A stretch of DNA of 64,000 bases from positions 5,955,501-6,019,500 of the forward strand of contig NC_091096.1 of NCBI RefSeq assembly GCF_024713975.1, written 5' to 3'. Below the pieces are notes generated by a model, which was not told where the DNA came from, searched no databases, and worked only from the letters and a program-made list of their open reading frames with translations. Origin of the DNA: Paralichthys olivaceus. Its lineage: Eukaryota > Chordata > Actinopteri > Pleuronectiformes > Paralichthyidae. A program made the translations under genes and the position numbers. This document shows, piece after piece, positions 51,401 through 63,594 of the stretch; the first letter of the stretch is position 1; every line of letters begins with the position of its first letter.

Positions 51401-54400
51401 CAGGTGTCTTCACTTTCACCTGAGGAATTTATTAAAGTATTAATGAATTAGTCGTTGAAAGCATCAAAGGAAATGTTTGACATGTATGATATTGTTATTT
51501 CATATATATTTTATATATCATATAGATATTTTCATTTTACCCACTGTAAAGGTTTTACTATGTTGTGAAAATAAAGTGAAAAAGTTGTGGAGGTCATCTG
51601 GTTTATGTTTGAACACTCATTCTTGGCGTTAGCATTAAGTGTAGTTAGTTAATATAAATCCATCAGTCCTTTGCACAGATTACACAGCAGTTGCTTTGAG
51701 ATATTTCATCATGTGTTTTTGTCTTTCGTTCCCTGTCTATTGCTGCTGGATGTTTAGATGTGCTTATGGACGATGTGGAGACTTATAACGAAGATGAGGA
51801 GAACTCACAGAGAAACAACCAGGAGCCTCCTCAACTATCAGAGGAAAACAACAATTCGCCTGAACCTGAAGAAGAAGTTGAAATGATTGAAAGCAAGTCA
51901 TCCCACTTATATAAACCACATATCTGTCGAAATGGATATAAAATGCACACGTGTGGCTTTGGCTGCCGCACTGACAGTCTGTGGTTTGTTATTGTGTGAC
52001 AGGATCACTGTACCTGGAGCCTCCAGATGTGCAGCGGCAGCTGAACCACTACAGCTTGATGGCGCAGACTCGTGGTGTCTCCAAAGCCAAGGTGCAAGAA
52101 ACCAATTTACCCGAGAGCTGTTTGCTCCACTGTGAGTTCTGCAGTTTCAGCACTGGACACCTTTCCAGTGTGCGACGACATTACTTAAACCGCCACGGGA
52201 AGAAGATCCTCAGGTGTAAGGACTGTGAATTTTTCACTGGATTAAGGTGAGTTACCTCCACAATGAGGAATTCTCTTTATGTAAAAATCCTTCTCATTGA
52301 TGTGTTTGAAATCCAAGATATTCTTCAAAAACGGAGCAAAATTAGTTAATGTCCCAGAGACACTGCAGACACTAAAATTGTTTTCCTCGTATTTTGTTTT
52401 TCAGGGAGTGCCATAAAGTCCAGACGCTTAAATATAATAAAGTAAATATAGTGAACTATAACGTGAACAGGTAGTTTAGGCATATTGTAGATGTAAATAT
52501 TGTAAATTGTAAAATTTCAAAACATTGAATCTGAATCTTGTGAGTTAAAAGGGAAACATAATTACGATGATTATGTCAACATAAACTTTGAGTTAACAGA
52601 TTCTCCGTCACTCTCTGACTCACATCCGCATCACCTGGTTGTTCTATCGTTTATCAGGAAAACCCTGGAGATGCACATGGAGGCTGGTCACTCTACATTT
52701 CAGTCAGAACCGACTCATCTGAGGGACCTCCGCTGCCCGCTCTGCCTCTACCAGACCAAGAACAAGAATAACATGATTGATCACATCGTCCTACATCGTG
52801 GTACGATAGACACTTGACAGGATCCATCATTCCCAGTCCACTGAAATCCTTATTTGACACGTTTGAGTGAATGTTTTCGTTTCTCTTGTTTTCAGAGGAG
52901 CGCGTTGTGCCGATAGAGGTGCGTCGCCCGAGGCTGTCCCGTTACCTCCAGGGCATCATCTTCCGCTGTCACAAATGCACTTTCTCCAGCGGTAGTGCTG
53001 CAAACCTGAGTTCGCACATGATGAAGCACGATGACGCCAAACCCTACAAGTGTCGGCTGTGCTACTTCGACTGCACTCTGCTGAGCGACTTAGAGGCACA
53101 CCTGAGCGATAAGCATCAGGTGAGGATTTGTCTCTAAACCTGCAGGAATTCCTTTGTGTCTGAAATGATACATTATCCACTTTGAATGTACAGGAATTTT
53201 AGAAATGAGAGGAAAACGTAGGCAGCTTCTTTGTTTCAGGAGCCATTCCACTGGACACGGGGCAAATCTGTTACGTAAAGCCAAATAAATGTGACCTGTT
53301 AAAATCTGGCAATAGTGATTTTCAACACTAACAGGTGCAGCAGAATCGACACTACTTAAATTCAATCATAAATGAAAACAATCTAAAAGTCTAAAAATAA
53401 TTCCAGGCCTTACAAAGTCTTCATATGTTAACATAATACGTACTAGGTCTTAAATATGTTCCGGTCAGTCTTATTGTAACGCTCACATAATGCTACTTCA
53501 GTTGCACTTTTTGTTTTTCAAGAGGGATGTGGTAGAAATGGGTAAATTAGTTCTTTTGTAAGTTTGATTTAAGTTGTTTGCTTTTCTTTTATACAGGTTG
53601 AGAGGAACCATGAGCTTGTGGGTCAGGTCAGCCTTGATCAGCTAGAGGCACAGGGTGGTAGAATACAAGAGGAAGAGGAAGAAGAAGAGGAGGAACTGTT
53701 ATCAAACTCTGAGCAGCACAACAGCAAGAGGGGGGATGTTAACATGGAGTTTGTCACAGGCTGTAATGAAGTTCCACATGAAACAGGAGTTGCAGATCCG
53801 GCAGAAAATAACATTGCTACTGGTTCATCTCATGAAGCCGCAGATACTTCAAAAAGGCTCAAGTGCAGATATTGCCCTGCAGGGTTTCGCACCTGGCACG
53901 GCCTCAGCACTCACACTGGAATGAAACACCCACATGCTGAAACGCTACAGTTGAAGGAAGCATGTCTGAAGCATGAGCAGGAGACTGCAAAGGGACAGAT
54001 GATCGAAGAGACGGTAGAAATAAATGTCGGCAAAGGAAACACCGCAGATGACCAGTCTGAGGAATGCGGCGGTTCAGAGAAAGAGAGGAACGTGAACCAA
54101 GCCCAACTCAAAGTGAGAGGCAGTGAGGAAAACAGTGCAATGTCCACACGCCAAAGAGAGAAGGCAGCCGAGAGGAGCTCAGCAACGTATGATGAGAGGA
54201 TTGGTAAAAAAGAGTCCAAGATAAGTTTTAAGACGCTGCAGCGCAGAACGTCAAACACTGAGTTGAGAGCAGAAGAAAAAATACTGCGTCACATCCTTGT
54301 GTTGGATGAGGATAGCAGCGTCCGCAAGATGCACAACAAGGCCGAGCAGGAGAGAACAGTCAAGAAAGAGCTGAACATGGAGACCAAGGTTCTAGATAAT

Positions 54401-55738
54401 GTTCTAAGTGAGCTGCTGGACGAAGATCGTAAAATCTCTTTGGCCCAAAAACTGACAATTAAATATGATTCAGAGGCAAAGAAAAGTCCCGTGCAGGGGA
54501 ATAACATCAGGAGCCAGGAGGATTTAAAATGTGAAAGTCCTTCACTAACGCCTCTTCCCACATGTGTCCAACTGAACACAAACCATGAGGAGAGCTCAGG
54601 ATTCTCATCAACACACTGCAAAGAGGAACGAGTGAGCCATAGGGAATATGGTGAGGAGCTATCGGACCTATATGGAGAAATGCCTGTGCTTGAGAATGAA
54701 TATCTGAAGGAGGCATCGTACCCGCAAGTCTGCTGCAAGGAGGAAGACGAGGATGAGCTTGGGGAGCAGCAGGACAAAGAAGATGAAGTGATGACTGAAG
54801 ACGGCGAGAGCGGATGCAAAGATCGGGATCATGAGGAGGGAGACAACATTGAGGAGTCCAACATTCCACGTGTGGACAAAAGTAAGAATTTAAATTAACC
54901 ACAATATATCTATTGAAGTCCAACACAAACTCATTGCTTTCTATGCAAAGGTGTCTTCAGACACTTCAGAAATCAGTCCCCTAAACCTGACAGATCCAAA
55001 AACGATTCCCTGGGAATTTAGTGGAAAATGTCAAACAATGTAAAAGAAAGTGTCACATGCTTCCAACAAGTTGCGTGGATATCTGTCCTGTAGTTTTTGC
55101 TTTATCCTGCTGACCAATAAACAACAAGAACTGGGGAGAGAACATAGCCACCTTACTGTTACACACAGATTGCATTCATAATTTTGCCTCAGTTTTGATG
55201 TTTACTAATGGCTTTGATTATTTAGACTTGATACCAGTCACCAGATAGTATGAACAATGTTTGAGAAAACCAGGACAATATGTGAGTGAACATTGTTCAA
55301 GTGAAAGCCCCTTTGTAGTTGGTAATAATTTAGTTATTTAAACTTTCCAGTAAAAATGCCAAACATTTGCAATTACAATTTTAGTTTTAACCTCTACTCT
55401 TCTCACCCTGTCCTATTAAACTTCATCTGTTACACCTCAAAGACTCTTAACCCCCTGAAAATCGTACAGTTTTCTGACCCCTTGATTAATTGTTTCATTA
55501 ATTCATTACTCATTATTTAATAAACTGTGTTGTAGCAGTTGTTGACTTGAAATGTGACATGACACCAGGCTAAACTCATCTCTCTTGTTTTTCAGGTGAG
55601 TTCACAGCTGCAGATGGAGCTTCTGAAGTCCTGTGTTCCTCAGTCGCACAAAATAAACTTTACACTTGTGAACTTTGTGGACGAAACCTCGTGAACGGCT
55701 CTGATTTGAAGCGTCACATTATGAGACATGGCATATAA
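45429..55738 (+). CDS. znf462: zinc finger protein 462 orthologue
   Basis: Very large nuclear C2H2 protein; human ZNF462 is a chromatin-linked developmental regulator. Exons: 45429-45438, 45535-50528, 50621-50904, 51242-51360, 51758-51892, 52003-52246, 52658-52800, 52896-53119, 53597-54881, 55596-55738, all in phase, 2,526 aa (human 2,506). The 4,994-bp exon carries most fingers, many with the pattern HYQKxHP or HCQMxHP. The C-terminal half identifies it: RYLQGIIFRCHKCTFSSGS, KPYKCRLCYFDC, then LVGQVSLDQLE, and the last finger CELCGRNLVNGSDLKRH all match human ZNF462 as I remember it. ATG 45429 (MPEDSMIFS) uses a 10-nt coding piece of exon 2; if that is wrong, ATG 45540 would be used. The intron after 51892 appears to be GC-AG. 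Exon 9 is Glu-rich and holds a finger almost identical to one in exon 3 (separate entry). Confidence 0.92.
48772..48894 (+). repeat. znf462 duplicated finger, copy A (large exon)
   Basis: A 123-bp in-frame block encoding CRYCPAVFRTWHGLSTHTGMKH plus a 14-residue lead-in. It matches 53820-53942 at 121 of 123 positions. Similarity stops abruptly at both ends. Confidence 0.97.
53820..53942 (+). repeat. znf462 duplicated finger, copy B (penultimate exon)
   Basis: Same frame and length as copy A. It differs by one silent change (GCT to GCC) and one replacement (Val GTG to Gly GGG). The flanks are unrelated to those of copy A: acidic, low-complexity sequence. C2H2 spacing is intact, so the finger should fold. 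Confidence 0.97.
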
Positions 55739-55950
55739 CCAAGACTCTGTGTCCACTGTAGATTTTTGATTGGGGAGACTAAACTTTGTTACTGTTAACT
55801 GTCTCCTACCTTATTTACTTTACTATGTATTTGTAAACAACTTGTTAACAGTTCATTTTTCATGTTTTGTAGATTTTTAAACTTTTTTAATGACATGGTT
55901 TTATTCTACAACTGTTATAAGTAGGATTGATTTGTTGTTTTGTCCTATTC

Positions 55951-55956
55951 AATAAA
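55951..55956 (+). terminator. znf462 poly(A) signal (AATAAA)
   Basis: AATAAA 213 bases after the stop codon, in a T-rich setting; a short 3' UTR is expected. Confidence 0.6.
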
Positions 55957-56195
55957 TACATCTTCAGAAATAAAGTGGTGACGAATAATGTGATACAGTT
56001 AAATCCTTCTCATTATAGGATACACATAAATAACCACCATGCACAGATCCTCAGTTAAATGATAGGAGATATTAAATCATATGTTACAACTGTAAAACCT
56101 CCAAAATCTTTATACTGTGAACTGTTGTTACAAATAAACTTTATGTCATCCTTGTCTGTGATGGATTAAAAAAATTCTTGAATCACAACACACAA

Positions 56196-56350
56196 ATCCA
56201 TCCATTATCAATACCAGTTCATTCAATTGTCCTGTTTATGGTTGCAAAGGGGTTGGAGCCATCCCAGCTGATTGGACGAGAGGTGAGGTACACAGTGGAC
56301 AGGTCACCAGTACATCACAGGACGGACATGAGACAATCAACAATCCATCA
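56196..56350 (+). repeat. common teleost repeat (GAGAGGTGAGGTACAC type)
   Basis: Contains CAGCTGATTGGACGAGAGG, then GGTACACAGTGGACAGGTCA and CATCACAGGACGGACATGAG. I know this as a degenerate copy of a very widespread fish repeat, usually reading GGCGGGGTACACCCTGGACA. The class is not named here. Confidence 0.6.
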
Positions 56351-56519
56351 TGACCATTAACATCTTGGTAGACATCAGTCGATATCGATAACCATCACCA
56401 CAACTGCTCCTGAGTAAAGGTGGTTTTAAACATTTCTTCATGAGCAGAGGATAAACAGCAAAACATTTTTCAGATCTGAGGTGGATCCGTAATGTGTCCC
56501 ACCTCCTCGCTGTGCTTCA

Positions 56520-56845
56520 TCTGTGTTTGTCTGTGAGCAGGATTACCTCGGGACATGGGCCAGAGAAGATTTCATTATATCTTGGTCCTGATCCAGGATT
56601 AATTGGCAGATCTGGGGAATTTTTTTCTTTCACTTTGTTTAGCATTGTGAAATATGGCATTTTTTACAAACATTGATTTCATTAGAGAATCATTCATCGA
56701 TCTTGATGAAAACAAACAAATACGGAATATTTATAGGACTGGTATTCATGAGTGTGTGCGATTTGATCCAAATAAAAATCCGGACCTAGTGAATTTTTAA
56801 TTGTGGCTTCTGGTGGATGAATGTGCTCATCTAGTTTTTGATGCA
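56520..56845 (+). repeat. second teleost interspersed repeat, about 330 bp
   Basis: Blocks GTGAGCAGGATTAC, GACATGGGCCAGAGAAGA, GATCTTGATGAAAACAAAC, TGAGTGTGTGCGATTTG and AATAAAAATCCGGACCTAG come in the order known from a common fish repeat. It is degraded and noncoding. Confidence 0.6.
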
Positions 56846-56899
56846 TATGTCGATAATGAAGACCCCCGGAGGAGCGTGGAGTGTGTAAAATACGAGCTC

Positions 56900-57048
56900 A
56901 CTTGAACGCAGCTACGTGCGTTAGTTGCGTAAGTTACGACACTTCTTGTCTTCTGCGTGTAAGAGGACACCGCTTCCTGGTGTGGACCGATAATAATGAT
57001 CTGATGAGGGACGAAGACGCGGATCTGAACGAGTCGGAGGAAAAACCT
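56900..57048 (+). other. candidate noncoding first exon of mfsd10
   Basis: CpG-richer stretch ending in the donor GTGAGT at 57049. The matching acceptor, CCTCTGAACAG, would end at 58506, 36 bases before the mfsd10 ATG. It holds an ATG (57003) whose frame reads MRDEDADLNESEEKP. After splicing it would run EQSERRQH and stop, making a 23-codon upstream open frame. Confidence 0.4.
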
Positions 57049-57049
57049 G

Positions 57050-58506
57050 TGAGTTAAACGAGTTTCCCGTGTTTCTGATGGTCTGGTTGAAAATGTGCGG
57101 AGGAGAGAAGAGGAGGAGATGATGAAGAGTCTCAGTCTCTGGGTCGATATGAAACTCTTGAGACTTTTAAAGCATCAGTTCTCAACAACCAACTTCAGGT
57201 AGATCATGTTTTTACACGTGAGTCTATCAAAAAGTTTCTGCAGACGAAGTTTCCTCTTGAGTTTATTTCCAGGAACAGTTTCCTCATCTCCTCCCTGATG
57301 ACTCACTGTGAGAAGATGCAGTAAATGATAATAAAGCAACATGACTGGAATCCATCCACTGTTGTACACATGTATTTCTTTGCATCTGGCAGGTTGATGG
57401 TACTTTTAAACCAGTACTTTGACTGTAACAAGCAGAAATGCCATCGTAAAGAAATATTGCATTCAAGAGTTGAGGTACAAAAAAATGTCACGAGCAAACT
57501 GTAAGACTTGTTTGGCACTTTTTCTTTACTTTTGTCTCCAACTTTATATATTGTTGTATAGTTTAATAAAACTTCTATCATGTAGAAATTAAGTGGAATT
57601 TGAATTAAAAAAAAGTAGATCTAGCTGTCAGATAAATGTAATGAAGTAAAAACATTATTTTTTCCTTTTGCAATATTTTGGAATGTGATTATGTCGTGTT
57701 GACTAAAGTAAAATACCTTAGACATGTACTTAAGTATTTTCCACCACAACATTCACAGTCATGTAATTGAAATAACCTTTCCTCAAGTACTTCACTTAAG
57801 TTTGTCCATCAAATACTATTCTATTCTTCTACTTTACTTCATTCAGAAGCTAATTATTGTGTTTTATATTCTACTATATTTATGTGACAGATAGATAGAA
57901 TAAGAGTTATGGTGATAAACCTCTAAGATGCATCACAGTGCTAAACATTAAACCATCATCTCTCAGTCTTTTAGCTGATGACCAGTCACTGTAACCCACT
58001 GTCTGTTTGGAGCTGCTTCAGATGTCAGATAATATAATAGAAGAGAAAGAGCAGTAATGGCCTAAAACTAAATTAATGTAGTTTGCAGAACTTGGTTTTA
58101 CATTTTCATTTCACAGCCCCTCTGACTTATCTTGTGTTTTCACAGTTATTTGTAGGGAAATTGGAGACATTGTTGAGCTGAGCTGTTAATTATAATCACA
58201 ACCTGCAGCAAACAATTCAACAAACTCAGAGAAGAAAGTTGATAATAAAGGAGTACCAATGATTTCATATTTAGTGAATCTTTCATGTCAGTTTGAGAAA
58301 ATGGGAAAATGTTTGTGTTCTTGTCCTAGAATCTGTTCTGAATCATACCTTGTGTTCCAGGAAACTTTCAAAAAAATCATAAGGAAGTGAAACACCTGTA
58401 AAGTGAGGCTGTTGTTCTCTCAAGGCTTCACTTGTTCCTGTTGCTCGAGATAAGGAGTCAGGATTACTGGAGCTGCAACACATTTATGTTCATGTCCTCT
58501 GAACAG
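57050..58506 (+). other. mfsd10 first intron
   Basis: Noncoding, AT-rich. It includes a degraded copy (57,690-57,850) of a fish repeat recognised by CTTAAGTATTTTCCACC and TACTTTACTTCATTCAGAAG. I saw no exon; the overlapping minus-strand open frames at 57175-57581 have no recognisable product. Confidence 0.45.
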
Positions 58507-58542
58507 GAACAGTCTGAGAGAAGACAGCATTAGTTTGGAGGA

Positions 58543-61500
58543 ATGTCAGACGTAAACACACCTGGAGGGGATGGCGGCTCGTTCTCCTCAAAGATCATCA
58601 AAGTGGTGTTTTTCATCCTGCTGCTCGACCTGCTGGGATTCACACTGATTCTACCTCTTCTGCCGTCCATTTTGGATCATTATGCACAAACAGGGGTCAG
58701 TAGTCTTCATTTTCTTTTAAGAAATAACCTGTTCTCTGTTCTCTCTATAAGAGAAGTGTAGTGATTTAAAATACACATTAGTGCATTTACTCATTATTGT
58801 CAGAGCAGACATAATAATAACATACTGAAATTCCAAGTTTATACTAGTGTAATGTTTTTATCTGAAGGTCTGAGTTAGTCACACACATGTCCTCTGTGCA
58901 CCGTGTGTTTCTTCTGCTCACAGTAAATTCAAATGAGGATCATTCGGTGTATCATGTGATCTCCTAATTTTCATGACTGATTAGATATGCAGCATGGGGC
59001 TGATTGTGCTGAGTCACACTGAATCGACCTGTTTCCTGCTTTATTCATTTGTCCCTGTGTGTTGTCATGTTTGTGTGTTTTCTTTTTTTCGTGCAGGATG
59101 TTGTGTATCAGTCTCTGCAGAGCGTTGTGGACTGGTTCAGGGAGGTTGTTGGGATTCCTATGGAGAAGAAATATAACAGTGTCCTGTTCGGAGGTATATT
59201 TAACTCATCTCGGCCTTTCGTAGAATTATGATCAAGTAAAAATAAACTTTTGGATATTGTTTTTTATTTGCGTGCTGATTATGTTGCTCTGCAGGTCTGA
59301 TCGGATCACTGTTCTCGCTGCTGCAGTTCCTGTCATCGCCTATAACAGGCGCTCTGTCAGACCGCTATGGCAGACGACCCCTGCTCATTCTTACTACAGT
59401 GAGTATAACACCACTCCTATTTTTAATACACTCTGCGTGTTTTACATTAAATGTAATGACTTAAGAATATAAATCTCAGTATTCTTCAGTGTAAAAGTAT
59501 CAGTCAGTCACTGGAAAAATGGGTCTGACAGGGTGCTTTGTGTTCCTTGTGTTCCTTGTGTTTCCCAGTTGGGGCTGATGTCCTCCTATGCTGTGTGGGC
59601 AGTTTCGCGGAGCTTCAGCATGTTCCTTTTGTTCCGGGTAATTGGGGGAATCTGCAAGGGCAACGTCAGCCTCTGCACCGCCATCGTAGCCGACTTGCCT
59701 TGTCCCAAAGCACGAAATAGAGGAATGGTATGCATACATATTTGTGGCCTTTACAGAAAATGTTTTGTTGACAGAGAACATATTGAAATAATCTACATTT
59801 GTTTAAATTTGTTTCTCGGACCCTCACATTTCTTGGTGTTACCTCATGTTGCAGGTAACACGTTTATGTGAGAAAAACATTTATTTTCATTTTGTCGGGA
59901 ACAGGCCATGATTGGCGTCGCCTTCTCCTTGGGCTTCACCGTGGGGCCTCTGATGGGCGCCTACTTCGCCCTGAGGTCCAGAACAACAGGAGGTGTCTTC
60001 TACCAGGCTCCAGCTCTGCTCGCCTTGGCCTTCAGTGTTGCTGATTTGCTCTTTATCTGGCTCATGCTGCCCGAGACACTCACAAAGGATGTCAAGGTCG
60101 GCTGCAGAAAGATTCACACTGACTAAAAAAATCACAGACGGGTTTATTAAAGGAGCCGTTGTCTCTTTTTCGAAGGTTCTAGATTCTAGACAACTAGAAT
60201 CTAGAGTAGATGCTAATGGAAGAATAACAATAGGGAAGAGAATCTTGAGTGAGCATCTTTTATTTTTTTTAATTCGAGACTAAACTTCCGGAGGCATTAA
60301 AGGGATCCAAATAAAATATTCTGAAGAAGTCTTTTAGGAAGTGAAATCAACATTTTAAACTACTGAACCAATTCCTGTTCCACATTTTGATATTCTATAT
60401 ATTTGTATGCCAGTGACAGCCAGTGGTTGTCCTTCACAATATCTCAAGAAAGCCTTGAGGATATTTTTATACATTTGGTACAAACTCTGACATAAAGATG
60501 CACTGATTATATTTTGTTGGTCAAAGGTCAGAGTTGCTGTGATATCACAAAAGCAAAAATATCTCAGGTAATCCTCCAGGGAATTCTTTCTGATTTGCTA
60601 CAAACATATAGTATAGTATATTTTGGTGAACAAAAGTCAAAGGTTAAGAGTCGGGGGGTGTTAACAGTACAATTCTAGTTAATTTTGTACTCTAGTATTC
60701 TCTAGCCTCTCTTGTTGCCACATTTGTTTCTCGTGCAGCTTCTAATTTTTTGTTAAGCCAAAAGCTATTGTTTTTGTTTCACCCTACAGGCTTCGTCTTC
60801 AGGGTTCGAGAGCTCCAGGAACCTCCTGAACCCATTATCTTTGTTCCGTTTTTCAGCTGTTACCCAGACAAAAGATCCCCCTTCAAAAGAGAGTGAGTAC
60901 TGCACACACTGGATTCCTGTCTGAGGCAGGAGGCGTGCTCTCATTGGAACAGTTTTTGAAGCATGAATAAACCTTGGCACGCTGACAGAAGGTTGGATTG
61001 TCTCTCTGCAGGAATGCAGAGGCTTCGAGTGTTGGGCCTTGTTTACTTTTGCTACCTCTTCCTGTTCTCTGGTCTGGAGTTCACGCTGAGTTTTCTGACT
61101 CACCAACGCTTCCAGTTCACAAGGTGCAAACTCCACCATAAAGTTGTGTTCTCTCTCAGGGGAAGCGAATGCACCTGTGCAGTAACCTTGTGTTGTCTCT
61201 CTCCACAGTATGCAGCAGGGAAAGATGTTCTTCTTCATTGGTGTCATCATGGCTTTGATACAGGGGGGATACGCTCGCAGAATTAAACCTGGGCACCATA
61301 TCAAAGCAGTCCGTGTGGTAGGAGCCTTCAGGACATGTAAAACATACATGTGTTGATGAGTCATGAGGCTGCAGCACAAATGTCTCTGAACTGTATTTCT
61401 TGTTTTTAGGCGATCATCACACTAATTCCAGCTTTTATCCTAATCGGGTTATCATGGAATATGACAATGCTGTATGTCGGCTTGGCGTTATACTCGTTTG

Positions 61501-62176
61501 GTGAGTTGTGTTCACATTCACTCAGTTTGAATGGAAATGATTAGCAGTGCCGCCTCAATACCACACATGTGAATCACAGTTGTGCAGCAGGTTATTATCC
61601 ACAATGAAAGGTGTGAATGTTACTAAAGCTTGAAATGAATCTACATCTGAAGGATTTATTCATTTTTGTGAAATGGAAAATGTCACGTTTTAAATTTCTC
61701 CTGTTGCAGCGGCTGCGATAGTAGTTCCCTGCTTGTCCACTCTTGTGTCTGACCACGGTGAGCCTCTTGTTATTTCTAAATTATTTCAACTCACAAACCA
61801 TTATGGTTATGATATAAATGTGTTAATCACTGCTGTGGATGTAACTCCAGGCTCAGCCAGTCAGAAAGGCACAGTGATGGGGATCCTGCGTAGTTTGGGG
61901 GCCTTGGCCAGAGCTCTGGGACCAGTCGTGTCGTCGTCTGGTAAGAAAACTTGACAGATATGTTTATAAAACAATATTTTATTATTAAGTTCTAATTAAG
62001 TCTTCTTGTGATATCAATCAGTTGAATGAAACAGCACCATTTAAACTGTTTAAACTCGTGTTTGCTTCACAGTTTACTGGATATCTGGAGCTCAAACCTG
62101 TTTTCTCATCACATCGGCCTCTTTGATCGTCCCGCTCGCTCTCCTGAGCACAGCTGCGAGGCAGAAGGACGAGTGA
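58543..62176 (+). CDS. mfsd10: MFS transporter MFSD10 (TETRAN)
   Basis: Twelve-helix MFS protein; the human one is an organic-anion exporter also called TETRAN. Exons: 58543-58695, 59097-59193, 59295-59398, 59569-59727, 59905-60096, 60790-60892, 61012-61123, 61209-61317, 61410-61500, 61710-61757, 61851-61940, 62073-62176. They give 1,362 nt and 453 aa (human 455). It matches human MFSD10 along its length: VDWFREVVGIPMEKKYNSVL, LSDRYGRRP (MFS motif A), SYAVWAVSRSF, GGICKGNVSL, IGVAFSLGFTVGP (antiporter motif C), LGLVYF.YLFLFSGLE, FLTHQRFQF, QKGTVMGILRSLGALARALG. All junctions keep phase; the donor at 60097 (GTCGGC) is weak. The gene is followed by a possible next promoter at 63.4 kb. Confidence 0.96.
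60420..60650 (+). repeat. second copy of the AGGTCA-rich repeat
   Basis: In mfsd10 intron 5: TTTGGTACAAACTCTGACAT, then GATGCACTGATTAT, TTGGTCAAAGGTCAGAGTTG, then a second shorter unit. Same family as 15900-16290. Confidence 0.5.
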
Positions 62177-62535
62177 GAAGGACAAAGACTTGAACAGACT
62201 TTAAAAAGAAGTGACGGCAGAGACATCCTGATATTTTGCTGCCTAAACGAATGTAATGATGTTTACATCTGCTGGGAGATCAAGCACTAAGTTATTACTT
62301 CATGAGGAGATGTTCGGTACACCTGCTGCGCTGCTGCCTAAGAATCAGTTCATGAAACTCAATAATGCAAAAAGATGATGCACGAGCCAAAACCAAAGGG
62401 GGACCAGAGCGAGGGAGGTCGCTGTGTAACTGAGAAATGAATGGACGTCATGCTTTTTACTGTGCGTGCTCATGCGAATATTATGTGAATAATATGCACT
62501 GCTTGAGCCAGGGTGGGGTTACAAATAGTTTGTAA

Positions 62536-62541
62536 AATAAA
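62536..62541 (+). terminator. mfsd10 poly(A) signal (AATAAA)
   Basis: AATAAA 360 bases after the stop codon; plausible 3' end near 62,560. Confidence 0.5.
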
Positions 62542-62599
62542 TCATCATCATTTTATATAATACCAGATGATTGTATAAAAAGATTCTTGGTACTGTGAC

Positions 62600-62700
62600 T
62601 TAACTAAAGTGGCAGAAAGTAATTTAGTGCATTTACTCAAGTAAAAATGTTGATGTACTTTATTTTAGTATTTCCATTTTATAAAAAACATTTTCTACAT
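62600..62700 (+). repeat. fish repeat fragment with ACTCAAGTA tracts
   Basis: Reads AGTGCATTTACTCAAGTAAA, then GATGTACTTTATTTTAGTAT and TTCCATTTTAT. I recognise this as a widespread fish repeat (usually ACTTTACTTGAGTATTTCCA). A relative is at 57,690-57,850. Confidence 0.5.
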
Positions 62701-63330
62701 GTATATATATATTGTTCTTCACAACATGTTGAGTGCTAAAGTTTTTGAATGAAAGAATATGATCTAAAGAATAATGTGCCTTTTTTATTAGTGAATTCCA
62801 CCTCAACAGCTACAACATTAAACTTTAGTTAAACGAATGAATGGATTCATTTTCTTTTGATACTTTGAACATTTTACTTTATGTGACATCATTTTTTTTA
62901 AATGTGTGGCTTGATATATTTGGAAATATTGTATGCACAACTGATACTTATAATAATTTTTTTTTAAAATATATACTAAATAAAGAAACCCTTCTACGAG
63001 ACAGGACCACTACATTAGGCAGTTTTTTTTTTTTACAAAAAGTAAATTGATAAATTGGTTGTTTATTATTCTACCTGGTTCTTATTTAAATTATGGTAAT
63101 CCTAATTTGATTCAAGTAAACTTTATAATAATAATAACAATACTACTACTAATAATAATAATTGTGTTATATATATTATATACACATGGGTCACAAACAG
63201 AAATATGATTAAATAATAAAATATATAAAATGCAGATCAGAATCAAACAGTAAAATATAAAATCCGCATTATAATCACCCATTAAAAATAAAAACACTAA
63301 CACTGTCAGTCTGAGGCCTCTGTGGGGATT
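62701..63330. other. AT-rich spacer after mfsd10
   Basis: Strongly AT-rich with runs of ATA and AAT triplets; no gene or element was identified. Confidence 0.5.
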
Positions 63331-63339
63331 GAGGTGTAA

Positions 63340-63594
63340 AACGCAGTGAGGTCAGTAGGGGTCGCTGTGGGCTCTGCGCGTCTCACATTTCGTAAACATC
63401 AGCTGTTGCCTTCAGGCTCCAGGAGCTGCCTCCGTGCTAACAGGTTGTTAGCTGTTAGCCCGCTGCGCTAACACAATGTCGGCGCAGATAAACGCGGCCC
63501 CGTCGCTTCTGGGAGTTTGACAACACGTGGAAGATCCGGTGAACATGTGGAAACGTGACTGCGTTTAGAGAGAAATCTGAAAAAAATGGAAAAG
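63340..63594 (+). other. candidate promoter and first exon of the next gene
   Basis: The base composition changes to CpG-rich here. ATG GAA AAG at 63586-63594 is followed directly by the donor-like GTACGA. Only three codons would be in this exon, so the gene cannot be named. A purely noncoding exon is equally possible. Confidence 0.3.

Noticed and set aside
54289-54819. Ser-rich minus-strand open frame opposite the acidic znf462 exon
   Set aside because: GA-rich codons on one strand read as Ser/Leu on the other; it is a shadow with no splice or family support.
53618-54898. A separate 426-residue acidic protein
   Set aside because: It is the ninth exon of znf462: acceptor before 53597, donor after 54881, and the lead residues LVGQVSLDQLE match the human protein.
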